From IMG/VR virus record IMGVR_UViG_3300049734_000263, positions 1-64,000 of that record: a DNA stretch of 64,000 nucleotides; one strand, given 5' to 3'. The stretch is from a virus. Each line of letters starts with the position of its first letter. Within the stretch, counting starts at the first letter, position 1. The notes under the pieces are model-generated. The model was not told the origin of the DNA. It was given only the letters and a program-made list of their open reading frames with translations, and did no database searches. The translations under genes and the position numbers were made by a program. This document shows, piece by piece, positions 8,313-15,768 of the stretch.

Positions 8313-8342
8313 TTGTTTCATTTGCGCAACATGATGTATATT
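8313..8342 (+). promoter_or_regulatory. sigma70-like promoter of the nuclease cassette
   Basis: TTGTTT (8313-8318), an 18-base spacer and TATATT (8337-8342) lie in an AT-rich 140-base gap between the early block and the gene at 8365. It would start a transcript about 15 bases before an AAGGAGG ribosome binding site. Confidence 0.5.
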
Positions 8343-8364
8343 TTACAATACAAGGAGGCAGATT

Positions 8365-8613
8365 ATGGTCGCAGCGATGAGTGTAATGAATCAAATCGCA
8401 TCACCTGAAACTTGTTATCTGTGCGGACAGACGGCGCCGCAAAACTTATCCGGAGTTCACGATGCTTGCGCCGACAGGGAGAATGCTGGTATTACCATTG
8501 ATCTCGCCCTCGCAACTGAAATTTGCCGATTATGTGGTCAGCCATCATTCCCATTTGAAAATCAGGTGCACTCGGAATGTGCCGCCTATGAGAATTTTCT
8601 TGCGTCGCGTTAA
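8365..8613 (+). CDS. small protein with two zinc-binding repeats
   Basis: An 82-residue protein with a strong AAGGAGG ribosome binding site. It contains two copies of a C-x2-C...H-x2-C module: CYLC...HDAC (residues 17-36) and CRLC...HSEC (residues 55-73), an internal duplication of a zinc finger. It is the first gene of a short cassette with its own promoter. The local sequence is more AT-rich than its surroundings, which suggests separate acquisition. Confidence 0.65.
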   Translation: MVAAMSVMNQIASPETCYLCGQTAPQNLSGVHDACADRENAGITIDLALATEICRLCGQPSFPFENQVHSECAAYENFLASR

Positions 8614-8667
8614 GTCTGTGATAAATTAGTGGGGTGCCATATTCAGCTGAAAGAAAGGGGTACCCCG

Positions 8668-9309
8668 ATGACAAATTTACAGCCAAAACTTCCTTATGTT
8701 TGGACAACATGGTTATCAAAATTGCTCGCTGGCGACAATTCTTGTGAGTGGGCAACTTGGTACAAGGTCAATCACGGCAAGGTTGCAACCAGAAACAATG
8801 CAGACTTTGACGCTTGGCGAATCAAGCACACGGCGTTATTGCAACGCACTCGCAAGGAGCTAGAGGCACAGGAGTGCCGGGTCCTCACTGAAGATCAAAA
8901 CTGGTTCAGACTGACAGGCGCTAGCGCTGTGTTAGGCGGCAAGCCTGATCTGATCAGTATCGGAGAGGAGTGCACGATCTGTGATGTGAAAGCTGGCCAG
9001 AAGAGATCGTCCGACCGCATACAAGTGATGATCTATATGTATGCTGTGCCGCGCGCAATGTCGCAATATAGAGGCGGGCAATTTGATGGCTTAGTCGTCT
9101 ATGAAGATAGTTGGGAAGTCATTCCTGCCGACGCGATAGACGCCACGTTTATCGCCAGTCTGGGCTCTCTGATCAAGCGCGTGAGTTCCGAAGCTCCAGC
9201 GCGCCGCGTTCCCAGCGTTCGGGAATGTAAGTTCTGCGATATGACGAAAGAGCTTTGCGACGCCAGAATTGATGGTCAGGAAGCGCAGGGCGAGACAACA
9301 GATTTCTAG
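8668..9309 (+). CDS. Cas4-like PD-(D/E)XK nuclease
   Basis: A 213-residue protein from ATG 8668 (AAAGGGG upstream). GGKPDLISIG followed by CDVKAGQ gives the D...(D)xK catalytic core of RecB/Cas4-type nucleases, and RIQVMIYMYA matches the QxxxY motif. A cysteine in NSCEW near the N-terminus and CKFCDMTKELC at the C-terminus are placed like the four cysteines that hold the Fe-S cluster in Cas4/AddB. There is no CRISPR array here, so a stand-alone role in recombination or DNA end processing is more likely. Confidence 0.7.
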   Translation: MTNLQPKLPYVWTTWLSKLLAGDNSCEWATWYKVNHGKVATRNNADFDAWRIKHTALLQRTRKELEAQECRVLTEDQNWFRLTGASAVLGGKPDLISIGEECTICDVKAGQKRSSDRIQVMIYMYAVPRAMSQYRGGQFDGLVVYEDSWEVIPADAIDATFIASLGSLIKRVSSEAPARRVPSVRECKFCDMTKELCDARIDGQEAQGETTDF

Positions 9310-9330
9310 CGCTAGACGAAGGATGGGCTT

Positions 9331-10473
9331 GTGCAGCGAGCAAACGTGGCTAAGAAGCAGCGGAAGAAGAAATCCACGAAGAAGCGAATGCGCCCGTTGC
9401 CTGGGATCGAGCTGGAACAGGTCGTCCTCCATCTCCAGCGGCTGATGGGACCGGACGCCAGCGCCGAGCATAATCAGAAGATCATAGACCGGCTCGGCAA
9501 TGAGCGGCAGATCGATGTTCTAATCCGGGGCAAGTTCGGTGGGTGGCTCATGATGGGCGTCATCGAGTGCAAGGACCAATCCCGGAAGAAGGGACTCGAT
9601 GACATGGAGGCGTTCGCAAAGAAAACCGAACACCTCGGAGCGGGGCTGCGCCTGATGGTCTCAAAGAAGGGCTTCACGAAGACCGCGCTCAAATTAGCTA
9701 AGCACGAGCACATCCACTGCCTGTCGTTGCTACAGCATGACTCTCATACGTTTGGCATTGAGATAGGAGAGTGGTGGTACGGTGTCATCAGCCGGTGGAC
9801 GGACTTCAGGCTGGATGTGACGTGGGCAGACCGCGCACAGAAGCCCGAACTGTTAGCTGCTGATGAGGTGCTTTGGCAAGGCAAACCTGTGGTCAATTGG
9901 TTCACGAGGGAATTCATCGTCACTTATCGCGACCGCACTCAGGACGGGCATCTAACCATCGATGTGCCCTTCGACCAGGTCACAAACCTCGAAATCCAGG
10001 GTCAGCATTACCCAGTGATTGCACTCTCGTGCTCAGCAAAAGGTCTCTTCATAAAGAAGCGCAGATGGGTCACGTACTCCGGTCAGGCGTTCTTCGATTG
10101 GCACACGGGCAAGGTGACTATTCCTCCCGAAGTGGAGGTTTACATGAGGCCGATGGTAGAAGATGTAGTTCTGTGGGATGACTACACCGGCGAGATTCCC
10201 GCCATCGAAGATGCGACCAACACGCGGCTCGTGAGAGGGGTGATGGTGCTGACCCAGTTTATGCCGGCTGACCGCCCAATCCCCGACCTGGAACAACTTA
10301 GCTCCGGCCTGCGGAAAGATGAGAGGACAGTAGTACCGCCTGCTCCAAAGGGTTTCGACCCGAACTCCTCATTCGTGAAGCGGGCAATCGAGGAGGCCGC
10401 CAAGTCCAAACCGTCACCGACAGAGTCCGGAAAAAACCCACCCGGAGTGTGGTCGATCACTGGAAAGAAATGA
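9331..10473 (+). CDS. Mrr-like restriction endonuclease with extra C-terminal domain
   Basis: A 380-residue protein starting at GTG 9331 (GAAGGA seven bases upstream); an ATG at 9388 is a possible alternative. After a very basic N-terminus, residues 25-135 form an Mrr-type catalytic domain: ERQIDVLI...GVIECKD (D-x(n)-ECK), then FAKK and VSKKGFT. Mrr enzymes cut modified DNA. The C-terminal 230 residues are beta-rich with no recognised family. Adjacent to attP and downstream of the Cas4-like gene, it may attack competing phages or host DNA carrying modified bases. Confidence 0.72.
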   Translation: MQRANVAKKQRKKKSTKKRMRPLPGIELEQVVLHLQRLMGPDASAEHNQKIIDRLGNERQIDVLIRGKFGGWLMMGVIECKDQSRKKGLDDMEAFAKKTEHLGAGLRLMVSKKGFTKTALKLAKHEHIHCLSLLQHDSHTFGIEIGEWWYGVISRWTDFRLDVTWADRAQKPELLAADEVLWQGKPVVNWFTREFIVTYRDRTQDGHLTIDVPFDQVTNLEIQGQHYPVIALSCSAKGLFIKKRRWVTYSGQAFFDWHTGKVTIPPEVEVYMRPMVEDVVLWDDYTGEIPAIEDATNTRLVRGVMVLTQFMPADRPIPDLEQLSSGLRKDERTVVPPAPKGFDPNSSFVKRAIEEAAKSKPSPTESGKNPPGVWSITGKK

Positions 10474-10672
10474 CCGGCTGCCCGTTCCATTTTATTCTGC
10501 CCGCAGGCGGCGGTATTCACATAAACTCGATACTCACATTTATAAGTCACATCAACGCCCGACAAATCACCCTGAAAATGCTTAGGTTTTCGCATTCACA
10601 TAAATGATCGCCTCCGCGCCGCTGTTGACTATTTTGTTTATCGGGAATGACGTTTTATTAAACTGTAAGGCT
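10474..10672. other. non-coding AT-rich stretch before the attachment site
   Basis: This gap after the Mrr-like gene has several ATTCACATAAA/CTCACATTTATAA-like elements and AT-rich runs but no convincing gene. It probably holds integrase arm-binding sites and the end of the cassette transcript, but this cannot be shown from sequence alone. Confidence 0.35.
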
Positions 10673-10690
10673 CTTATAGTAAAGTAAAAG
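10673..10690 (+). promoter_or_regulatory. putative operator, TTATAGTAAA family
   Basis: CTTATAGTAAAGTAAAAG matches the dispersed motif found at 15686, 27777 and 30513 and the arms of the palindrome at 13121. It lies just before the attachment site. Confidence 0.4.
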
Positions 10691-10710
10691 GCAAAAAACC
10701 CGAGGGTTTC

Positions 10711-10754
<44 letters not shown>

Positions 10755-10770
10755 TGATCAGGAAAAAGAT

Positions 10771-10799
10771 AAGCCCGATAGAATCATTCTATCGGGCTT
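10771..10799 (-). terminator. intrinsic terminator of the integrase transcript
   Basis: AAGCCCGATAGA and TCTATCGGGCTT pair in a 12-bp stem with a 5-base loop. On the minus strand the stem is followed by ATCTTTTTCC, so it terminates transcription arriving from the integrase gene before the att site. Confidence 0.8.
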
Positions 10800-10832
10800 A
10801 TTCACATCTACGGCTCACAATTACTGAAGCGC

Positions 10833-12002
10833 TCACTCTCCTTGCCGGCCGTTGTCTGAGATCGGCGCCGTGACGCCCTGTCCATACATTTCCGACATCG
10901 CCTTAGCCGCCTGAGCGAGCATCTCATCGTCAGGGTTGAAATAGCGCATAAACGTTTTGATCTGGGTGTGGCCGGATTCCTTCATCACGATGTGCCAGGG
11001 GAGTCCGGCCTTAACCACGGCTTTGAGGCGCCGTGTTATCCCGGTGTGTCTGAGGTCATGGATCCTGACATCCTCAAGCCCGGCCTTTTCGCAGACCGTC
11101 CCCCAACTGGTTTTCACGGACCCAACTTCGAAGACCTTCGCGTCGGCCGGCCGGTGCTCGGTCAGCCTTACGAGTTCGTCGTAGGCCCTCTGCGTCAGGC
11201 CGATCTCGCGACTGCGCTCGGTCTTCGTGGTCGTCCAGCGGACGCGCACGACACGGCTATCGAAGTCTATGTCGGATTTGACGAGGCTGAATAGCTCGCC
11301 GCTCCGCATAAAGGTATCAATGCCGATCACGATCACTGACCGCAGATGCGACCGCTTGGCCCCGACGCACTGCGCCAGGATCTTGGCTTCCTGCTCGGGG
11401 CTCAGGATCGTCATTCGCTCGGTTTCATCTGACTTGTTGATGAGTCCCTTCGCCAGGATGAAGGGGTTCTTGAGGACCCATCCGTGGCCGTGCGCGTAGC
11501 GGAAAATGGAGCGCAGGAGTTCAAGCTCCCGGTTCACCGAGGCGACCGCATAAGTCTTCTCAGGGTTCCGCAGGGTGGGAGTCTTGAGGCGGATGTTCTT
11601 GTACCGCCTGATCTCTTTCGCGCTGATCTTGCGAATCGGCTTTTTACCGAAATGCTCGATCAGCCTTTCGAGCCAGATCGCGGGGCTGTTAGTGTTTTTC
11701 AGGCCCGCGATTTTACGCCCGCCGACGATCTCGGCCGCCTGCATATGCTCTTTCTCGTATTCTCGCGCGGCGCGCTCGAAGGTCATCTTCGAGGCCTCGA
11801 TGGTCTCCTGGATCGCTTCTTTGCCGCCGGCGGAGAATTCGTTCTCAAGCTCGCGAATAACCTTGGGGAGGTCGGTCAGCTTGTTGGAGAGCACACGGCG
11901 TTCTTTGAATTTTTGCTCACCCGTCCGCTCGTCTTTGTAGCTGATGACGGCGAATAGATTTCCCTGGCGCCAGCGCCTTGACCCTGTTCTTGGCCGTCCC
12001 AC
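10833..12002 (-). CDS. int: tyrosine integrase
   Basis: A 389-residue tyrosine recombinase. Catalytic residues are visible: Arg233 in MRSGEL, Lys about 260, HDLRH with His315 and Arg318, His345 in SGHT and the nucleophile Tyr354 in FMRYF. Residues 70-180 form the SAM-like core-binding domain. The start is a GTG preceded by AAAGGAGG. It catalyses integration between the tRNA fragment at 10712 and a host tRNA-Arg gene. It is transcribed toward att with its own terminator. The N-terminal arm is basic (GRPRTGSRRWRQG), as in arm-binding domains. Confidence 0.93.
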   Translation of the reverse strand: MGRPRTGSRRWRQGNLFAVISYKDERTGEQKFKERRVLSNKLTDLPKVIRELENEFSAGGKEAIQETIEASKMTFERAAREYEKEHMQAAEIVGGRKIAGLKNTNSPAIWLERLIEHFGKKPIRKISAKEIRRYKNIRLKTPTLRNPEKTYAVASVNRELELLRSIFRYAHGHGWVLKNPFILAKGLINKSDETERMTILSPEQEAKILAQCVGAKRSHLRSVIVIGIDTFMRSGELFSLVKSDIDFDSRVVRVRWTTTKTERSREIGLTQRAYDELVRLTEHRPADAKVFEVGSVKTSWGTVCEKAGLEDVRIHDLRHTGITRRLKAVVKAGLPWHIVMKESGHTQIKTFMRYFNPDDEMLAQAAKAMSEMYGQGVTAPISDNGRQGE

Positions 12003-12014
12003 GTCGCCCTCCTT

Positions 12015-12305
12015 TCAGTAATCGCGCCAGGAGCGGATGATCTTGCCGAGCAACGTCTCAGCCGGTGGAGCCTTGGATGAGTATTCAATGATGGCCACTC
12101 CATCTTCGTTGGTGGCGACCACGATCAAATCACCGTCCTTGATCTTAGCGAATTGTTTTTTTAGGACTGCGGCGAAATCGCCTGGCAGGATGCCGCGTTT
12201 GATGAACCTGTCAGTCACGATCCGCAACCCGATGAGTTGATTCGCCGCGTACTGCGAGGGCCATGTCGCGGCGAAGAATCCCGTCAAGGGGATCAGCTTG
12301 GGCAT
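12015..12305 (-). CDS. S24/LexA-like domain protein lacking catalytic Ser
   Basis: A 96-residue protein with AAGGAG before its ATG. TDRFIKRGILPGDFAAV...IKDGDLIVVATNEDGVAII follows the layout of S24/LexA C-terminal domains (GDSM...GD...DGD.VVV). DRF stands where DSM should be, and no catalytic Lys is evident. It may be a non-cleavable oligomerisation domain or a regulator of the repressor or integrase. It lies 13 bases upstream of integrase on the same strand, so the two are probably co-transcribed. Confidence 0.5.
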   Translation of the reverse strand: MPKLIPLTGFFAATWPSQYAANQLIGLRIVTDRFIKRGILPGDFAAVLKKQFAKIKDGDLIVVATNEDGVAIIEYSSKAPPAETLLGKIIRSWRDY

Positions 12306-12564
12306 AGTTTCTCCTTGATCGGTGTGACCACGGACGACAACGGCGCATCATTGAACAATAGCGAGTGGGGTTCCTGTACGTGGTGGCAAGCGAATAAGCG
12401 CGCTGCTGCGAGGCCCTGCGGCGAGGCGACGAAACCTACTTCCAGCCAGTCAAAGAAATCGAACTATTGAATGATTAAAAAGAGCGATCCGGTCAGCCGA
12501 AGCCACACCTCGGTTGTGAGGTAACATGGTCGGGGCGTTAGGGGGTACAACGAAATCAACAGTG
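12306..12564. other. non-coding gap between repressor and S24-like gene
   Basis: No convincing gene is visible. It contains a small hairpin (ACCTC/GAGGT around 12507-12522) and a T8 run near 12573-12580 next to the repressor stop. It may hold a minus-strand promoter for the S24-like/integrase pair, but I cannot define one. Confidence 0.3.
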
Positions 12565-13119
12565 CTAAATACTTTTTTTTCTGGGTAGCTGTCTGACTGA
12601 ACGTTTCTTCGCGTGCTGGTCTGCGTTGTCTCTTGTGAAAGGGATCTCCCCTCTCCCTTCCTCCTCCAACGGTATAATAACCGCGTCGGTCTTGCGAATC
12701 TCCTTCAACCTCTCAATGTTTATGTTGACGTCGGCGGACCCGAAGTACGCAATGAGCAACGCCTCCAGGAATTGTGGCCACGCTCGTTTGACGCGCTTGG
12801 ATTCATCGTCGACCATCCGCCAAAGAGAAGAAGGCAGCGCGACTTCTCGCTTTTCCATGCTGGCTTTCTCGATCTCCACGACGCCGTTGACGACATCCCA
12901 CAGTTCCTGTTCGGAGACTTCGAATGCCTTCGCCAGTCCCTGTACGGTTCTAGCGTCCACGGTATCGTATCGCTTATTGGCGACATTCGCCGCAGTGCCC
13001 TGAGACACGAGGGCGCCTGAGCGCCGGGCGATCTCCGGATAACTCCAACCTGAAGCGCGCTTCTTCAGGTTTAACCACTCTGCCAACCGATCAATTTGTC
13101 GAAGGTTTTTCGCTGACAC
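12565..13119 (-). CDS. phage repressor, XRE-type HTH (CI-like)
   Basis: The N-terminal part has a helix-turn-helix of XRE type: SYPEIARRSGALVSQGTAANV. A second helical segment (ARTVQGLAKAFEVSEQELW) and a charged C-terminal half with no S24 peptidase motif follow. I prefer GTG 13119, which has AAGGG just upstream inside the operator palindrome. An ATG at 13212 extends the frame by 31 residues but has no ribosome binding site and overlaps the divergent promoter. It faces the Cro-like gene across that palindrome, the usual lysis-lysogeny switch. Confidence 0.72.
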   Translation of the reverse strand: MSAKNLRQIDRLAEWLNLKKRASGWSYPEIARRSGALVSQGTAANVANKRYDTVDARTVQGLAKAFEVSEQELWDVVNGVVEIEKASMEKREVALPSSLWRMVDDESKRVKRAWPQFLEALLIAYFGSADVNINIERLKEIRKTDAVIIPLEEEGRGEIPFTRDNADQHAKKRSVRQLPRKKSI

Positions 13120-13120
13120 G

Positions 13121-13157
13121 TCAGCCCTTATAGCAAACTGTTTGCTATAAGGGCTGA
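13121..13157. promoter_or_regulatory. 37-bp near-perfect operator palindrome
   Basis: Arms TCAGCCCTTATAGCAAA (13121-13137) and its exact reverse complement (13141-13157) flank the centre CTG. It sits directly upstream of the preferred repressor start and contains two inverted TTATAGCAAA half-sites, the core shared with the dispersed motif family. It is the best candidate for the main repressor operator. Confidence 0.75.
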
Positions 13158-13178
13158 AAGTTTCTAGTATTTTGCTCG

Positions 13179-13208
13179 TTGACTTTATAGCAACCTTTTT
13201 TGTAATAT
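13179..13208 (+). promoter_or_regulatory. early rightward promoter with an operator half-site in the spacer
   Basis: TTGACT (13179-13184), an 18-base spacer and TAATAT (13203-13208) form a good sigma70 promoter for the Cro-like gene at 13236. The spacer begins TTATAGCAA, the operator half-site, so a bound repressor would cover the promoter. Confidence 0.7.
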
Positions 13209-13235
13209 TCATTTTGCTAAAAGGAGAGCAATTCT

Positions 13236-13520
13236 ATGGAACAAACGACGACCGATCAACCAACGATATATCCAGGAAAGCAACTTCAACTCCTCAAAGA
13301 CTTCTACCGGCTTAGAGTTAAAGACATCGCACAGCGGTCGCAGACAGGATCGAACACCGTCAACGACGCGCTGCAAGGGCGAGGGTCAGTAGACTTGCGA
13401 AAATTTGCCGCCATCGCGGACGTGCTCAATGCGGACGTAATCGTCATCCTGAAGCCGCGTGACCCGCACTTCATAAGGCATGTCGAGGCGATGCTCCCGA
13501 CTGTTCCGGCTATCCAGTGA
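13236..13520 (+). CDS. Cro-like HTH regulator
   Basis: A 94-residue protein with AAGGAGAG before the ATG. The helix-turn-helix covers about residues 27-60: RVKDIAQRSQTGSNTVNDAL. The following segment DLRKFAAIADVLNADVIVIL is typical of small XRE-family regulators. It is divergent from the repressor and first in the rightward operon, matching the Cro position in lambdoid phages. Confidence 0.75.
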   Translation: MEQTTTDQPTIYPGKQLQLLKDFYRLRVKDIAQRSQTGSNTVNDALQGRGSVDLRKFAAIADVLNADVIVILKPRDPHFIRHVEAMLPTVPAIQ

Positions 13521-13603
13521 ACCCAATGAGGCGCGAGGAATTGCGCCGATAGGAATCTACCGCGTCGAAGCGTCGCCGTGGAATGATTTTTTTCAAGAAA
13601 AAT

Positions 13604-13633
13604 TGTCATCGCTTTGACAGCGACTGTCATCGC
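13604..13633 (+). repeat. direct repeats TGTCATCGC spaced 21 bp
   Basis: TGTCATCGC occurs at 13604-13612 and 13625-13633, two helical turns apart, with TTGACA at 13614-13619 between them. A -35 box between direct repeats is the geometry of CII-activated promoters in lambda. No good -10 box follows, which would fit an activator-dependent promoter. Confidence 0.4.
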
Positions 13634-13635
13634 GC

Positions 13636-14112
13636 ATGACACCTTGGATCAATCGCAGCTCTCCCCTGGGCCAGCCGATGACAAGTTACGAAGTGCTCGA
13701 AATAATTTTTAGGGGCAAGGTGAAACGCTTGGCGGCGGCGTTCGGAATCAAGGAAACGTCGGCGGCCAAGTTTTTGCGCGATCCGCACAACAGCGGGGCG
13801 TTCAATCCGCTCGACCGGCTCCAAAAGGTGATTGACGAAGCTGTCCTGGCCAACCGCGCGCAGTCATACCTGATCCCCGAATACCTTCGCCAGTATCACC
13901 AACGACTCATCAATGACCAGCAACGCGGCGTCAAATGGGACCCGAAGCAGGTCGCCGCCGAGATCTTGCAGACCGCGGCGCGCGCGGTGCAGGCGCTCGC
14001 GCTCGAAACTCACCCGCCCTCCGAGCAGCTTCAGGCGTTGCTTGAAGCGAGAAACATCCTTGATGAGGCGATCTCGCAACTGGAGATCCTGAACGGCGAC
14101 GAGGGGCGTTAA
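13636..14112 (+). CDS. CII-like/HTH regulatory protein
   Basis: A 158-residue protein; a start at ATG 13678 is equally possible because neither has a good ribosome binding site. Residues 17-60 (YEVLEIIFRGKVKRLAAAFG followed by KETSAAKFL) look like a DNA-binding helix-turn-helix. The helical C-terminal half resembles phage CII-type regulators in size and layout. It is second in the rightward operon. The family assignment is tentative. Confidence 0.5.
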   Translation: MTPWINRSSPLGQPMTSYEVLEIIFRGKVKRLAAAFGIKETSAAKFLRDPHNSGAFNPLDRLQKVIDEAVLANRAQSYLIPEYLRQYHQRLINDQQRGVKWDPKQVAAEILQTAARAVQALALETHPPSEQLQALLEARNILDEAISQLEILNGDEGR

Positions 14113-14126
14113 AGAAAGGAAACCCG

Positions 14127-14531
14127 ATGGTCATCAAAGCCAATAAGGAAAGAGTATTCATCAACCTCGACGAATTGGACGCGATCTGGTCGGACGACTA
14201 CCGACGCGACCACTACAACGTCGGGGTCGGGGCCCAAAGCTTTGAGGTGTCCCGCGAGGTCGCCGACGCGATCTTCGCCGACCTGGAGAAGCGCGAGAGC
14301 GAACTCGACCACATCCGCGAAATGAGCGAAACGGTCGGCCAGTGGGTCGGCCGGGCCACGAAGGCGGAGTACGACGTCATCGAGTTGCACAAGGCGCTCG
14401 GCGATGTCCTCGCGCGTTGGTCGTCAGACACTAGTGGTAAGGCCAACGCTACACAACTTTATCAACAGGCAAAGGATCTTCTTAAGGCCGAAGAATCGCC
14501 TGCTGATCCGCCCAAGCAAGTTACTTCTTAA
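14127..14531 (+). CDS. early hypothetical protein
   Basis: A 134-residue acidic protein with AAAGAAAGGAAA before the ATG. It begins with a short beta segment (ERVFINLDELDAIW) followed by helices with coiled-coil potential (FADLEKRESELDHIREM). Located between regulators and the conserved early genes. Function unknown. Confidence 0.65.
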   Translation: MVIKANKERVFINLDELDAIWSDDYRRDHYNVGVGAQSFEVSREVADAIFADLEKRESELDHIREMSETVGQWVGRATKAEYDVIELHKALGDVLARWSSDTSGKANATQLYQQAKDLLKAEESPADPPKQVTS

Positions 14532-14555
14532 TCCAACCGAAAGGAGTCACGCTCT

Positions 14556-14897
14556 ATGGAGCAACTACGACTCAGCCTCGCAACCATTGGTGACGGCGGC
14601 GCTCTCGAACTCTTCGATGTGGCGTTGCAAGAGGTCCTGGCCAACATCCAGGACCCGAACACGCCCGCCGACGCGGAGCGCAGCATCACTCTGACCGTAA
14701 AAATCAAACCCGACAAGTCGCACGACCTCGGGCGTCTCAAATACAAAGTCGTTCCCAAACTCGCGCCGATCGCGGAGCAGGAAGGCCGCGTCTTTCTGCC
14801 GCAACAGCCTGACGCCGCTGGCAACTACTACGCGACGGAGCACAACCCGAAACAGCCAAACCTGGCGTTTCACGAAACGGAGGTAACTCGTGCCTGA
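14556..14897 (+). CDS. conserved early phage protein
   Basis: A 113-residue protein with GAAAGGAG upstream. It contains ITLTVKIKPDKS, a beta strand motif, and a C-terminal region rich in Asn/Pro. It overlaps the following gene by 8 bases. The same pairing of a small protein of this kind with the larger downstream protein is familiar from tailed-phage early regions. No function known. Confidence 0.65.
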   Translation: MEQLRLSLATIGDGGALELFDVALQEVLANIQDPNTPADAERSITLTVKIKPDKSHDLGRLKYKVVPKLAPIAEQEGRVFLPQQPDAAGNYYATEHNPKQPNLAFHETEVTRA

Positions 14898-15654
14898 GAA
14901 CAACATCAGCGTCTCGATGATCGGCGACAGCGTGGTCGCCGCGATCAAGGATAGCGTGAAGACCGAGACTATTGAGGTGGACGGTCGGCTCTTCACGACT
15001 CGGTCGGTCTTCCAGCCGCCAACGGAACTCGCTCCGGACGTTCTTATCGTCCACACCCTCACCGGCCTTGTGGATTATGTGAACAACATCGCGAGGATCG
15101 ATCCTGAAGCCGCCGACAAGATCAAGTGCGTGCACGTATTCGGCCCGGACAGGATAGATGTCTGCGGCGCCCTGCGTGGACGCCACAATCAGCGCTACGT
15201 CTATTTAAGCGCCCGCTACAATGCCCCAAGTAACGGGATCGGATTCCACTTCGGCCAGTTCTGCGATCCGGAGACCTTCACGATCGCGCTGCAATCGCTC
15301 TTCGACGATTCGGGCGACGTCGCGAAGGTGCTCAGACTGGTCGGCAATATGCGGTCGGAGCAGATCAGGACGTCGGAAGATGACGGCGTCACGCAGGTCG
15401 TAGGCACGAAAGCGGGCATCGTGATGAAGGCTCAGAGCGATGTCCCGAACCCGGTGATACTGGCGCCGTACAGGACCTTCAACGAGGTCGAGCAACCGCA
15501 CAGCGCATACATCTTCAGGGTGAGAGAGAACGGCGACAAACCGCCCCTGTGCGCCCTGTTTTGCGCTGACGGCGACGCGTGGAAGCTGGCGGCGATCGAG
15601 CGAATCAAACAATACCTGGCCGAGAAGATCACCGGGATTCCGATCATCGCGTGA
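14890..15654 (+). CDS. conserved phage protein of unknown function
   Basis: A 254-residue protein with a GTG start preceded by CGGAGG. The segments DDSGDVAKVLRLVGNMRSEQ, DDGVTQVVGTKAGI, PNPVILAPYRTFNEVEQP and FCADGDAWKLAAIERIKQYL are those of a widespread tailed-phage early protein that I recognise without a known function. It may bind DNA or assist recombination, but this is a guess from position between regulators and replication genes. Confidence 0.7.
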   Translation: MPENNISVSMIGDSVVAAIKDSVKTETIEVDGRLFTTRSVFQPPTELAPDVLIVHTLTGLVDYVNNIARIDPEAADKIKCVHVFGPDRIDVCGALRGRHNQRYVYLSARYNAPSNGIGFHFGQFCDPETFTIALQSLFDDSGDVAKVLRLVGNMRSEQIRTSEDDGVTQVVGTKAGIVMKAQSDVPNPVILAPYRTFNEVEQPHSAYIFRVRENGDKPPLCALFCADGDAWKLAAIERIKQYLAEKITGIPIIA

Positions 15655-15685
15655 TCAATCGGCGCTCCTTTTTTTTGGCCCTTGG

Positions 15686-15718
15686 CTTATAGCAAAGTGT
15701 AAAGAACTTATAGCGATA
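15686..15718 (+). promoter_or_regulatory. two direct operator half-sites before the replication operon
   Basis: CTTATAGCAAAG (15686-15697) and CTTATAGCGATA (15707-15718) are direct repeats 21 bp apart, matching the core of the palindrome at 13121. They lie in the only sizeable gap before the replication initiator gene. Confidence 0.5.
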
Positions 15719-15768
15719 GGCCGGGGGCGGCTATTCAGCGACCACGGACTTAGAGGCACGGTGGCTTA

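Noticed and set aside
8668-9309. CRISPR association suggested by the Cas4-like nuclease
   Set aside because: There is no repeat-spacer array and no cas1 or cas2 in the window. Stand-alone Cas4-like nucleases are common in phages.
12237-12470. 77-residue plus-strand frame between integrase region and repressor
   Set aside because: No ribosome binding site, overlaps the antisense of the S24-like gene, and composition is unlike a protein.
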